Positions 1 to 9,792 are shown, counted from the stretch's first letter. The stretch: 64,000 nucleotides of DNA from Solibacillus sp. FSL H8-0538 (GCF_038003525.1 NZ_JBBOPI010000001.1:921001-985000); one strand, 5' to 3'. A program made the numbers and translations. The notes: a model not told the origin generated them from the sequence alone.

Positions 1-2
1 TA

Positions 3-494
3 ACATTACCTGAAGGACGTATGCAACGGATAAAGAATGATATCGGCCTTACGATTTTAATTGACTACGCCCATACAGCAGAGGCGCTCCGTGCGGTATT
101 GCAAGTCGTACGGAAACAAGCAAAAAATAAAGTAATAGTAGTATTTAGTTGCGGTGGAGAACGAGATCAACAAAAAAGAGCCAAAATGGGTATGGTTGCC
201 TCCACATTTGCCGATTTTATTTATTTAACAACAGATAATCCCCGAGGCGAATCACCAGTAAAAATTAACGAGCAAATTCAAGAAGGGTTTTCAGCTAACC
301 AGGCATTTGACGTGGAATTAGACCGTAAGAATGCCATTAGAAAAGCACTGGAGCTTGCGAAAGCGGGTGATACTGTTGTGATTATCGGAAAAGGGCATGA
401 ACGAACACAAACAATTAGTGGGCGTACGTTACCATTTTCAGATTATGACTGTGTGCAGAACGTGCTACGAACGTCGCTAAATTACGAAAAATGA
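3..494 (+). CDS. murE: MurE C-terminal part, meso-diaminopimelate type (5' end outside window)
   Basis: C-terminal 163 residues of a UDP-N-acetylmuramoyl-tripeptide synthetase, which adds the third stem-peptide amino acid in the cytoplasm. The frame is open from the first bases of the window, so the gene starts upstream. Visible family features are the DYAHT segment, CGGERD followed by a KR pair, the substrate-selecting DNPR motif (followed by GE), and a late GKGHE. In this family DNPR marks enzymes that bind meso-DAP; lysine-adding enzymes carry a different motif. It ends about 85 bp before ylbF, far from the dcw cluster at 16.8-31.8 kb, which has no murE of its own. MurE identity is secure; the amino-acid specificity is inferred from the motif. 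Confidence 0.85.
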   Translation, partial: TLPEGRMQRIKNDIGLTILIDYAHTAEALRAVLQVVRKQAKNKVIVVFSCGGERDQQKRAKMGMVASTFADFIYLTTDNPRGESPVKINEQIQEGFSANQAFDVELDRKNAIRKALELAKAGDTVVIIGKGHERTQTISGRTLPFSDYDCVQNVLRTSLNYEK

Positions 495-579
495 AAATGT
501 AGCTATATGTGCGAGGAAGACAAAATAACAAATTTATTATAGTTTCTGTTATGATAGTGTCAGATTGGAGGAATTTACA

Positions 580-1026
580 ATGCTAATGACTTCTGAATGG
601 GCTATTATTTTAGATGAGGTCGATGAATTAAGTAACATGATTCTTTCTTCTGAGCAGGCGCATAGTTTGCGTCATGCATATACGGCCGTTTATAAGGATG
701 AAGAGCTCGCAGTGGAAATTGCTGCTTTTCAAAGGATGAAGGATCACTATGAGGATGTACAACGCTTCGGGAAATATCACCCGGACTATCATACAATCAT
801 GAAAAAGATTCGCGAGCAAAAGCGTGCGCTTGATTTAAATGAACGCGTCGCCGCTTTAAAAATTGCGGAAAATGATTATCAAGATTTGTTAGATGAGGTT
901 AGCTTATTAATTGGGCGTTCAGTATCTGATGCTGTTAAAGTTCCGGTAAGCAATCCGTTTTTTGCAAGCAGTGGTTCTTGTGGCACAGGTTGCGGCACAG
1001 GCGGCGGCTGTTCTTGCTCGTCATAA
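580..1026 (+). CDS. ylbF: YlbF, Y-complex regulator (YlbF/YmcA family)
   Basis: 148-residue cytoplasmic protein. In B. subtilis YlbF, YmcA and YaaT form the Y-complex, which affects RNase Y-dependent mRNA processing and entry into competence, biofilm formation and sporulation, and which carries iron-sulfur clusters. The N-terminal ~115 residues are helical and charged, as usual. The last ~15 residues are rich in Gly, Cys and Ser (four Cys), matching the Cys-bearing tail that binds Fe-S in YlbF. The ATG at 580 is chosen because GGAGG lies 8 bases upstream; an in-frame TTG at 565 sits before that site. A strong hairpin follows the stop. Confidence 0.88.
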   Translation: MLMTSEWAIILDEVDELSNMILSSEQAHSLRHAYTAVYKDEELAVEIAAFQRMKDHYEDVQRFGKYHPDYHTIMKKIREQKRALDLNERVAALKIAENDYQDLLDEVSLLIGRSVSDAVKVPVSNPFFASSGSCGTGCGTGGGCSCSS

Positions 1027-1036
1027 TTTAATGAAA

Positions 1037-1087
1037 ATGGCTGTGCCAAAAGTGAAATTTCCACTTTTGACGCAGGCATTTTTTTAG
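1037..1087 (+). terminator. Rho-independent terminator after ylbF
   Basis: An imperfect ~18-bp stem (core CAAAAGTG at 1047-1054 paired with CACTTTTG at 1062-1069) is followed by a run of seven T. It lies just after the ylbF stop. Confidence 0.8.
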
Positions 1088-1170
1088 ATAAGAAACCATA
1101 ACTTTTTAGGAATATCTAGGCATTCTCGGCCAGCGCTTGTCGCATACAAACGGGCGCGAATGTGCTTTTC

Positions 1171-2082
1171 TTATGCTTTTTGAACTTTTTGTAATAATGT
1201 ATGTGCGATGTCAGGGCGATCTGTTACGATGCCGAATGCGCCATTACGAACAACGCGGCTCATTGTCATTAAATCATTAACACCAGTATAAAGTAGCGGC
1301 ACGTTTAAATCAGCTAAAAACTTCACGAATTTTGGTGAATCGTAAGAGAATACACCTGACTTAAGTGGAACTTTGAACACATCTATTTTGGGATTGTATA
1401 AATGCCCAAACTGGCTTGAAAATGCAGTAATCGCCTTTTTAATATCTGCATCGCCAGCTCCTAAGGCAACACGATTTTGTGCGTATAAGTTGAAGCGGTC
1501 GATTTGCTCACTGTAAACACTCGTCACAACAATGTTATTTTGTGCACCTAGCTCCTCGATTAATCGCCATAACTTCGACGGCATTAAGCTACCCTCATAC
1601 GTATCTGGGCCGTCTTTGATTTCAATTACGATTAATTTGTCAGTAAATTTCTCAAGCACTTCTCGTAATGTTACTACTGTTACTTGCTCGTCGCGGTAAG
1701 GTGTATTACCTTCTAAGCATTCGAAATTGAAGCCGTGGTTTAACTGCTGTAAATCCGCTAAAGTTAAATCTTTAACATAACCAGCACCGTCAGTTGTACG
1801 GTCTACTGTTGCGTCATGAAATGCGATAATCTCTTCATCCTTCGTTAAACGGATACTAACCTCAAATCCATCTACACCCAGTTCTGTCGCTTGATCGAAT
1901 GCAAGCATCGAATGTTCAGGTGCTAAATGTGCACCGCCGCGATGTGCAAGAACGATAGGACGTCCGAATTGTAACGCTTCTTTCCCTTCACGCTTTTGTG
2001 GTTTTGAAATCGCCTTTGTCCCAGCCCAAGCTGCCGCACTAGCTGCAGCAATAGCAAGAGCTACCTTCGTTTTTTTCCCCAT
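1171..2082 (-). CDS. Glycerophosphodiester phosphodiesterase family protein with N-terminal membrane anchor
   Basis: 303 residues. Members of this family hydrolyse glycerophosphodiesters to glycerol-3-phosphate and an alcohol in a TIM barrel. The HRGG metal/catalytic motif near residue 45, followed by PEHS, an E-V-S segment and the second catalytic HD pair, are all visible, as is IEIKDGP further on. Residues ~5-22 form an Ala-rich hydrophobic stretch after KKTK, so the enzyme is probably anchored outside the membrane or secreted. The ATG at 2082 is chosen for the AGGAGG about 7 bases upstream; an open frame extends to 2187 without a better start. It sits on the opposite strand between ylbF and ylbG, which adjoin in B. 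subtilis. The exact substrate cannot be told. Confidence 0.85.
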   Translation of the reverse strand: MGKKTKVALAIAAASAAAWAGTKAISKPQKREGKEALQFGRPIVLAHRGGAHLAPEHSMLAFDQATELGVDGFEVSIRLTKDEEIIAFHDATVDRTTDGAGYVKDLTLADLQQLNHGFNFECLEGNTPYRDEQVTVVTLREVLEKFTDKLIVIEIKDGPDTYEGSLMPSKLWRLIEELGAQNNIVVTSVYSEQIDRFNLYAQNRVALGAGDADIKKAITAFSSQFGHLYNPKIDVFKVPLKSGVFSYDSPKFVKFLADLNVPLLYTGVNDLMTMSRVVRNGAFGIVTDRPDIAHTLLQKVQKA

Positions 2083-2293
2083 AGTTCGTCCTCCTCTAAC
2101 CTTACATAATTCGTTTCCAAAGCTAACAATTTCTCTTACGAAAAATAGAGCATACGTGTATGATTTCCATATGAGGTGTAAGTTCACTCTATGATTCCTA
2201 TTATAACGGAAAATACTGTCTGCTGTCAGCTAAACTCTGTTGCTATCAAATAGCACATTTGGTATGCTTTTAATAAGAAATGAGGGAAATTAT

Positions 2294-2566
2294 ATGAATG
2301 AACGACAAGGATTAATCGTGTATGTACATCAGTTGAAACACGCCAAATCATTACGTAAATATGGTCACGTCCATTATATTTCTAGAAAATTAAAATATGT
2401 AGTAATTTATTGTAATCGTGAAGACATTGAATCGATTAAAAATAAAATACAACGCCTTCCATTTGTGAAAGACGTTGTTGAATCATTCCGCCCTTACTTA
2501 AAGACGGAATTTGAAAATGCACGACCAGATAAAGCGAAAGAGTATGATTATAAGGTTGGACTATAA
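2294..2566 (+). CDS. ylbG: YlbG, DUF2129 family protein
   Basis: 90-residue cytoplasmic protein of unknown function, found beside ylbF throughout Bacillales. The sequence after the start ([10 protein letters not shown], then a [10 protein letters not shown]-like stretch and the FVKDV segment) matches the DUF2129 pattern. The ATG at 2294 is used because TGAGGGA lies just upstream; the frame is open from 2240 with no comparable site. Its stop codon directly abuts the stop of the convergent gene at 2567. Confidence 0.82.
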   Translation: MNERQGLIVYVHQLKHAKSLRKYGHVHYISRKLKYVVIYCNREDIESIKNKIQRLPFVKDVVESFRPYLKTEFENARPDKAKEYDYKVGL

Positions 2567-2956
2567 TTATTGCATCGGCGGAATATAGTGATTTAGTCGT
2601 AAAATACCGATTACGTATTGATAAAATAATTTTGTTTCCGAAAAAATAGAAGAGTGCTTAATTTCGAAAATACTTTCTTGTTTACCTGTTGCAGCAACGG
2701 CTTCTTGGAAAATTTCGATACGTTTTGAAGGTTTTTCTTCATTAAAAGGAATTCCTTCACGACAAATATAAATGGGCATGAATTTACTTTCGCCTACTGG
2801 TTTGAAAGCGACAGCGATCGAAGCAACCATTTTACCTTCATTATTGGCAGTAAAAATGAACGCGTTATGTAAGCGCTCTTCATTCGTTTTAATTAATTCG
2901 CAAAGCTCATAAATATCTCCATAGCCTTGCCCTAGTTCGATAAATTGTTGAATCAT
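2567..2956 (-). CDS. YlbA-like protein (DUF7147-type), function unknown
   Basis: 129 residues. It begins MIQQFIELGQGYGD and ends with LRLNHYIPPMQ, both of which I recall from B. subtilis YlbA, whose gene is a near neighbour of ylbF there. No catalytic motif, signal peptide or membrane segment is apparent. The ATG at 2956 is preferred over the upstream ATG at 2977 because GGAAAGGATG lies directly before it. It is convergent with ylbG (0 bp between stops) and divergent from the gene starting at 3010 (53 bp). The family assignment is from memory and moderate. Confidence 0.6.
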   Translation of the reverse strand: MIQQFIELGQGYGDIYELCELIKTNEERLHNAFIFTANNEGKMVASIAVAFKPVGESKFMPIYICREGIPFNEEKPSKRIEIFQEAVAATGKQESIFEIKHSSIFSETKLFYQYVIGILRLNHYIPPMQ

Positions 2957-3009
2957 TTTTAGACACATCCTTTCCATAACATAGTATCATGATGCAGGAG
3001 GACAGGCAC

Positions 3010-4431
3010 ATGAAAATTGCAGTTAGCATTTTTTCTGTTTTAGTAATATTAATTAGCGCGATGCTTTTTGTGCAATATCAAGTATATTCAGATCATCTTG
3101 ATACAGCAGAGGAAGCATATAAATATTCACAAGAAATTGAAATTGTTTACCGAGGGGAAAGTTTAGATGTGCGCCAGCATTTTAAAAATTTACCGAATCA
3201 AGCGCTTTCTATTCACTGGCCCAAAGATGCCGTAAACCCAAGCTGTTTTATCGAGACAGAGCAGAGTTGCGCGCGTTTGAGTGAGGATACGACGAAGTTT
3301 GAGGCAGGCGATACACGTGCTCAATCGTTGTCCTACATAATTCCCCTTGATGGCGGCTTAAAATCTAAACAATTAATGAAGGATTTATTTGTCACGTTAG
3401 AAAATGGAGATGTTCAGTTTTCAACTGTCCATATTTCTACAGAAAGCTCGATTGGCGGGCAATGGGTAACAGGACTACCACTAATTGGTCAGCAGTCATT
3501 GTCGCTCGTAAATTACACGATGTTTAGCGGTATGGGACAGGTGAAGGATTTATACTGGCAAACAGGTGAGTTTACGTTACAAAAACAAACTGATATTGTA
3601 TCGATTTATTCAAAATCGCCACTGAAAAACGCTTTTTATGAAAAAATGGCCAAGATAAAGTTTTTAAATGAAGACCATATTGCTATCGTAAATGGAGCGA
3701 ATTCTGCAAATGCGGAAGGTGATCGTATACTATTTTTACCGGATATTACGGTTGCTAAAGTACAGAAAAATGTCATTATCTCGCAAGTCGAATCATTATA
3801 TAAGTTTGGGGACAGCCCGCACTGGGTTAAAGAGCTAGTCGCCTCGTATTTAACAGGTACAGTTTTTGGTAGTGATAAAACAGCTAAAGTAGTCGAGTCA
3901 TTAACGAACCAAATGACAGATAAGCAGCTGAAGGACTGGACAAATCGTTTGCAATCACTCGAGGGTCAAGCACTAAATCCAAAGGTTTTAGACGAGGAAT
4001 TAACGCATGTCTTCGGTGCAAGTACGCGCTATATTACGATGAATGCCCAGTCAAAAGGAGCATATCCGTTTTTATTTAATGACATCCGGGAATTATACGT
4101 CGACATTACGTTACAAAAAGACGTCCAAATTATTTTAAAGGATGGCCAAATTTTGTATTCAGCAGTGCCAGTATTAAATGCGCTCGGTTATGAGGCAACA
4201 GAGGGGAAAAATGGTTTTTATGTAAATAGTGAAACACGCGTCTTCCGTTTCCCTGTCGAGCCAGGGTTCTACGTTTTCAATCAACGTAGGTACAATACAG
4301 TATCAGAACCTGTGAAAAAGGTAGCGGGAGACTATTATATTGAAGAATCATGGTTACAACGACTATTTTTAGTGGAATTGGCTAAATCAGATAATCGTAT
4401 TACGATTACATCGACGACAGCACAGCAATAA
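3010..4431 (+). CDS. Membrane-anchored extracellular protein of unknown function with a C-terminal stalk-like domain
   Basis: 473 residues. An uncleaved-looking signal anchor at residues ~3-26 is followed by an entirely hydrophilic remainder, so the body should lie outside the membrane. Two Cys about nine residues apart near residues 75-85 could form a disulfide. Residues ~370-465 (an IILKDGQ strand, then ALGYEA and a repeat of short beta-like segments) resemble the copper-amine-oxidase-N type stalk domain common in Bacillales surface proteins; this is a weak match by eye. The ATG at 3010 has AGGAGG 8 bases upstream, which settles it over ATGs at 2989 and 2992. It precedes rsmD by 30 bp. I do not recognise the family. 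Confidence 0.6.
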   Translation: MKIAVSIFSVLVILISAMLFVQYQVYSDHLDTAEEAYKYSQEIEIVYRGESLDVRQHFKNLPNQALSIHWPKDAVNPSCFIETEQSCARLSEDTTKFEAGDTRAQSLSYIIPLDGGLKSKQLMKDLFVTLENGDVQFSTVHISTESSIGGQWVTGLPLIGQQSLSLVNYTMFSGMGQVKDLYWQTGEFTLQKQTDIVSIYSKSPLKNAFYEKMAKIKFLNEDHIAIVNGANSANAEGDRILFLPDITVAKVQKNVIISQVESLYKFGDSPHWVKELVASYLTGTVFGSDKTAKVVESLTNQMTDKQLKDWTNRLQSLEGQALNPKVLDEELTHVFGASTRYITMNAQSKGAYPFLFNDIRELYVDITLQKDVQIILKDGQILYSAVPVLNALGYEATEGKNGFYVNSETRVFRFPVEPGFYVFNQRRYNTVSEPVKKVAGDYYIEESWLQRLFLVELAKSDNRITITSTTAQQ

Positions 4432-4461
4432 GGGATAATACAGAAAGTTTGGTGGGAATAT

Positions 4462-5518
<1,057 letters not shown>

Positions 5519-5568
5519 AAAGACACTTCAATAGGTGGTTCTTACTGCACGGTAATACGGGATAAACG

Positions 5569-5608
5569 AATGCGACAAAGTTACTTTTGACTTTGTCGCA
5601 TTTTTTTT
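5569..5608. terminator. Terminator hairpin between coaD and ylbJ, possibly bidirectional
   Basis: A perfect 13-bp stem (AATGCGACAAAGT at 5569-5581 with its complement at 5590-5602) and an 8-base loop, followed by eight T on the plus strand. It ends coaD; the convergent ylbJ may use the same stem, though its side has only a short T run. Confidence 0.85.
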
Positions 5609-5611
5609 GTT

Positions 5612-6525
5612 TTAAAGAAAAAATAGCAGGTATAGACACGGCATTAAAATACTATAGAGGAGGCGAATCCAAATATAAGGCCGAAGTGCAATTCCGGCTC
5701 CTCTAGCGATGACAATAACTTGTAAATGAATACTGAGGCTTTGTGTTGTTAAAAATAACACGGTAATAACAGCTAACATAGATCCGTCTAAATGCTGATG
5801 CACTAAAAATAAGCCATTTGTCATCTCCAATGCCCCTGCTACGAATAGCTCGAAAACTTGAGGTAATGATTGGAATAAAACATCTGTACTATATAAAAAA
5901 ACAGTATAAATAGTTGTGAAAAAAACAATGGTTGACGCAACGATGAGTACAGTAGGAATACTGTCCTTAATGCTATTAGTAAAGGGCTGCGGGTCTACTA
6001 CATGTTCGTATACAGTTGTCCTAGTCGCAGGAATAAGTAGATAAATAATTACTAAAAAAATAAGAGAGAAGCTATGTAATAATAATAAATAATTCCAACT
6101 AAATGTCGTAGAGCCAAATAAATCCATCCCAACAAAGCCAAACATAAATAAAGGGCTTGGACTATGGCAAATACCAAGTAAATAAGCGGCCTGCTTTTTT
6201 TGTAGTTCCCCCTGCCGCGTTAAATGAGCAATTGTTGCTGCTCCTGTTGGAAAGCCTCCTACAGCGCTAATGCAATACGTTTTAAAAAATAAAGAGAACG
6301 AAGATTTGCCAGTTGGTTGCGCAGTTAATCGAATGAGCCAGTTCGTTAAAATTAAATAAGGTAGTAAATAAGGGAAGAGCGCATCCATAAATAGTGATAC
6401 ACCTAAATCGGCTCCTTCGTGTGCAACTTGTGGGAAGAGCAACAGTAAAATAATGAGTGATAAGCAAAGTAAAATAGATAGAATGATGCATTCAGCCCTT
6501 TTCGATTTTTTGTCATTCGTTTCAT
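5612..6525 (-). CDS. ylbJ: YlbJ-like sporulation membrane protein, apparently frameshifted at its start
   Basis: Polytopic membrane protein of the YlbJ/nucleoside-gate family, needed for spore formation in B. subtilis. Visible: a first hydrophobic segment ending at FPQVAHEGADLG, a GGFPTGA gate segment, and a second gate region near the C terminus. At roughly 300 residues it is about 100 shorter than B. subtilis YlbJ (~408). The main frame has no credible start: upstream of the first membrane segment there is no ATG, GTG or TTG until an ATG at 6595 inside the divergent ylbL leader. An ATG at 6525 would give a sensible basic N terminus (MKRMTKKSKRAE) only if a six-A run (6506-6511, read on the minus strand) had one more A. 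I therefore place the original start at 6525 and infer a one-base deletion. Confidence 0.6.
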
Positions 6526-6596
6526 CAAGTGCTAAACTAATATATGCTCGACAAAAAATAATTAGTCGTACGCTACTATAGGAGGTGCAATACATA

Positions 6597-7643
6597 ATGA
6601 AATTTTTTTCAAAAGGGGCCATTATTGGAATCATCATTGTTGGTTTTTTAATGCTCTATCGGTTGGATTCTTATGTTATGAAGCCTGGTCATGCTTATAA
6701 TGTGAGTGACTTTATTACGATTCAAAATGGAGATGAGGATGACGAAGGCTCATTCAGTCTTATGACAGTATCCTTGTCACGCGCAACCCCTTTTACGTAT
6801 ATGATTGCACAGTTTAAAGAATATGAAGAAATCATGGAATTAGACTCGGTTCGTCAAGAGGAAGAGGATGATGAAGAATATAATGTGCGTCAGTTAAAAT
6901 TAATGACGGATTCACAGTTTAATGCTTCTTATATAGCTTTTTCAAAGGCTGGGCTTGATTATAGCATTACGTATAAAGGCGTTTTTGTACTAAATGTTCT
7001 GACAGGTGGAGCAGCGGATGGCGTATTAAAGCCAGGCGATGAAATTGTAGAAATTGACGGGGAGCGTATTAAGCAGCAGGCGATGCTCGTTGAACGATTA
7101 AATAATAAAGCAGTAAATGATGAAGTAAAGCTAGTAGTTGATCGAAATAATAAATTAATTGATAAAACGTTAACGTTAAAAGAAATTCCTGATAGTGATG
7201 GCCGAATTGGGCTAGGAATTACTTTTACAGAGAGTAAATCGATTAAAACGGATCCAAAAGTAAATGTCAAAACAGAAGATATTGGTGGGCCATCTGCAGG
7301 CTTAATGTTTACCCTTGAAATGTTAAACCAATTACTTGACGAGGACTTAACGCATGGCTATTTGATTGCAGGTACGGGTGAAATGAATGAGGCTGGTACG
7401 GTTGGTCGTATTGGGGGCATTGAGAAAAAAATTGTAGCTGCTGACAAAGATGGTATGGAAATCTTCTTTGCGCCAGACGACGAAATAACAGAAACGATGC
7501 TTAAATACAACCCAAACATCGTCTCAAATTATGAGGCCGCAGTAAAAACTGCTAAACAACTAGGTACTTCAATGAAGGTTGTGCCTGTTAAAACGATTGA
7601 TGACGCTCTTGATTATTTAGCGTCACTACAACCGAAAAATTAA
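6597..7643 (+). CDS. ylbL: YlbL, membrane-anchored PDZ-Lon-type serine protease
   Basis: 348 residues. Layout: membrane anchor at residues ~5-22; acidic stretch ~45-100; PDZ domain ~120-205 (GVFVLNVLTGGAAD, PGDEI); C-terminal Lon-type catalytic domain with the nucleophile in GGPSAG (Ser near residue 230) and the general-base Lys in GGIEKK (near 277). In B. subtilis YlbL helps clear the cell-division inhibitor YneA after DNA damage. The ATG at 6597 has GGAGGTG about 8 bases upstream, better than an in-frame GTG at 6585 that lies within that site. Its stop codon overlaps the stop of the convergent tmcAL. Confidence 0.9.
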   Translation: MKFFSKGAIIGIIIVGFLMLYRLDSYVMKPGHAYNVSDFITIQNGDEDDEGSFSLMTVSLSRATPFTYMIAQFKEYEEIMELDSVRQEEEDDEEYNVRQLKLMTDSQFNASYIAFSKAGLDYSITYKGVFVLNVLTGGAADGVLKPGDEIVEIDGERIKQQAMLVERLNNKAVNDEVKLVVDRNNKLIDKTLTLKEIPDSDGRIGLGITFTESKSIKTDPKVNVKTEDIGGPSAGLMFTLEMLNQLLDEDLTHGYLIAGTGEMNEAGTVGRIGGIEKKIVAADKDGMEIFFAPDDEITETMLKYNPNIVSNYEAAVKTAKQLGTSMKVVPVKTIDDALDYLASLQPKN

Positions 7644-8848
7644 ATACGAATAGGCGGAGTTTTATAATCTTCGCCTATTTTTTTATGGGAGAAATGCTGC
7701 ACGCCTAAGCTATACATTGTCGTCGCTCGCAAATCAAGTGCAAGCATCGGGTCACTAGTGGCAGCGACGCGACTAATAAGCGGTAGCGCCAAAGATTTTT
7801 TATGCGTTGAAATATAAGCCTGTCCTTGCTTTGTCATACCGAGCACACGAATATATGACGGTGCTGAAAAGGCATGTAGCTGGTCTTTTGTGATGCCCGT
7901 ATAAATATGTGTGAGCATACGCTGTAAACGTGTCCACGTATAGCGCTTGGATTTTAATAGCGTCATAAACTGCTGGTAAGATGAGCTAACCATTGCGTGT
8001 TTAATTAATGCGTTTTCTAGTCCCTCACATACATCTGCGTACTGCTTAAGCTGCTGTGGTGTGTGACGAAGGATTGCGTATTGCAATAGTGGCCAAAAGT
8101 TTTCCCAACTCGTAAATTTTCCGTAAGACGTTTGCCAACTACGTAATTCATTTACACTCGCATTCGGCATGAACTGTGCTACCTCATTTAGCGAGCCTCC
8201 ATTAAAAACAGCCTTGCGAATACCCGTAGCGCTCGCTATATGGCTTTGTGCGTTAATATCGTCATAATAACCGGCTTCAATGCGCTGAATGGTTACAGGC
8301 TTTATCGGGCTTGCTAATTGTTGTGCAGCCTCAATGTAATGAAAACCTAAAATATTATTAGGTTGTGCTAAATCAATGTATGAATCCTGCGTTTGCTGCT
8401 GAAGCTGTTCATAAGCGGTGTGTAATGCTTGTGGATAGCTAATCCCGGAAGTAACAGCCTCTTTTATTGAAGCGTTGTAAGCCACGCGGTTATCTTCAAT
8501 TAAATGGTAGCTATTTAAAAAGGGCTCAATACTTCCTTGCTCACTACCGAACGCAAGATGTTCACATTGCATAGCAGATAGCAAGTGGACGGCCCCAAAT
8601 GCAAATTGAGTAGCCTGTGCTGTACTAAAAACGTAAGGTAGTTCAATGACTATATCGACGCCGCTTGTTAACGCCATTTTTGTGCGATGCCATTTATCAA
8701 CGAGTGCTGGCTCACCCCGTTGTAAAAATTGCCCGCTCATTACGGCAATAGTGACATCTGCATCTGTGACACGTTTTGCTTCATTTACGTGGTGAAAATG
8801 ACCGTTATGGAACGGATTATATTCAACGACAATACCGACTGCTTGCAT
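7640..8848 (-). CDS. tmcAL: tRNA(Met) cytidine acetate ligase TmcAL
   Basis: 402 residues, usual length (YlbM in B. subtilis). It activates acetate with ATP and transfers it to the wobble cytidine of elongator tRNA-Met, giving N4-acetylcytidine. The nucleotidyltransferase start GIVVEYNPFHNGH, the FLQRGEPALVDKW block and the IELPYVFSTAQA segment are all present. The ATG at 8848 is preceded by AGGAGG. The gene is convergent with ylbL, the stop codons overlapping at 7640-7643. Confidence 0.93.
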   Translation of the reverse strand: MQAVGIVVEYNPFHNGHFHHVNEAKRVTDADVTIAVMSGQFLQRGEPALVDKWHRTKMALTSGVDIVIELPYVFSTAQATQFAFGAVHLLSAMQCEHLAFGSEQGSIEPFLNSYHLIEDNRVAYNASIKEAVTSGISYPQALHTAYEQLQQQTQDSYIDLAQPNNILGFHYIEAAQQLASPIKPVTIQRIEAGYYDDINAQSHIASATGIRKAVFNGGSLNEVAQFMPNASVNELRSWQTSYGKFTSWENFWPLLQYAILRHTPQQLKQYADVCEGLENALIKHAMVSSSYQQFMTLLKSKRYTWTRLQRMLTHIYTGITKDQLHAFSAPSYIRVLGMTKQGQAYISTHKKSLALPLISRVAATSDPMLALDLRATTMYSLGVQHFSHKKIGEDYKTPPIRI

Positions 8849-9002
8849 ATTTTTCCTCCTCGCAGTAAAATGTATCTTTGTATAGTTAATCGAACAGTAC
8901 TAAAATTTTTGTACATTTTTAGTAATATTGCTCCGTTTCTTGCAAATTAAACTAATTTATATTGATTATAAGCATGTTTTGAAGTAGTGACAAGAAATTA
9001 TC

Positions 9003-9031
9003 TTGACATCTATTTTTCAACAATATATAAT
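9003..9031 (+). promoter_or_regulatory. Sigma-A promoter of the yceD-rpmF operon
   Basis: TTGACA at 9003-9008, a 17-bp spacer, and TATAAT at 9026-9031: both hexamers match the consensus fully. The start codon lies 29 bp downstream. Confidence 0.9.
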
Positions 9032-9060
9032 CATGAGTGTTGTCTCGAGGTGATTAACGA

Positions 9061-9594
9061 ATGAAATGGTCAATTCATCAATTATCTAAGTATCGACAAA
9101 ACGGGCTACCAATTGATACGTATGTTCAGTTGGATGAAGTTATGATTCGTAACCAAGATATTCGTAACGTTTCACCCGTTCATGTAAAGGGGCTATGTAC
9201 TTTTGGTGCATCCCAAATGACTTGTCACTTGACGGTTAGTGCTACATTGACGCTTCCATGTGCTCGCACGTGGGAAGATGTTGAGTTTCCCGTAAGTATT
9301 GAAACAGTTGAAGTTTTTAGCTGGATCGATGAACTTAAACGCGGGGATGATGACGGTGAGATTCACTATCTTGATGGTGATGTTGTCGACATGAAGCCGG
9401 TTTTAGAGGAGTTGATTCTTCTCGAAGTGCCTATGCAAGTATTCAAAGAGAATACCGAAGGACAAGTGCATGGCGGAGAAAACTGGTCTTACACAACGGA
9501 TGAAGATGTAGAGCTAGCGAGAAAAGTTGACGAACCAAAATTGGATCCAAGACTGGCTGCTTTAGCTAAGTATTTTGATCAAACAGATGAATAG
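9061..9594 (+). CDS. ylbN: YceD/DUF177 family protein (YlbN)
   Basis: 177 residues. DUF177 proteins are linked to 23S rRNA and the large ribosomal subunit in bacteria and chloroplasts, and their gene is almost always directly upstream of rpmF, as here (24 bp gap to the rpmF start). Seen: an N-terminal KWSIHQLSKYR segment, a central FGASQMTCHLTVSATL segment followed by LPCARTWED, and a C-terminal LDPRLAALAKYF, all typical. The ATG at 9061 follows CGAGGTG. It is driven by the consensus promoter at 9003-9031. Confidence 0.88.
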   Translation: MKWSIHQLSKYRQNGLPIDTYVQLDEVMIRNQDIRNVSPVHVKGLCTFGASQMTCHLTVSATLTLPCARTWEDVEFPVSIETVEVFSWIDELKRGDDDGEIHYLDGDVVDMKPVLEELILLEVPMQVFKENTEGQVHGGENWSYTTDEDVELARKVDEPKLDPRLAALAKYFDQTDE

Positions 9595-9618
9595 ATAATC
9601 TGTAAGGAGGTGCCATCA

Positions 9619-9792
9619 ATGGCTGTACCATTTAGAAGAACTTCTAAAACTGCAAAAAGAAAGCGTCGTACGCATTTCAAATTATCATTACCTGGTATGG
9701 TAGCTTGCCCAAACTGTGGAGAAGCTAAATTATCTCACCACGTTTGCAAAGCTTGCGGACAATACAAAGGTAAAGAAGTAGTAAGCAAATAA
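9619..9792 (+). CDS. rpmF: 50S ribosomal protein L32, zinc-ribbon form
   Basis: 57 residues, usual length, starting [17 protein letters not shown]. Two CxxC pairs (CPNC and CKAC) mark the zinc-binding (C+) type of L32, rather than the Cys-less form made under zinc starvation. The ATG at 9619 is decided by AAGGAGGTG ending 6 bases upstream. It is co-transcribed with the DUF177 gene and followed by a terminator. Confidence 0.95.
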   Translation: MAVPFRRTSKTAKRKRRTHFKLSLPGMVACPNCGEAKLSHHVCKACGQYKGKEVVSK

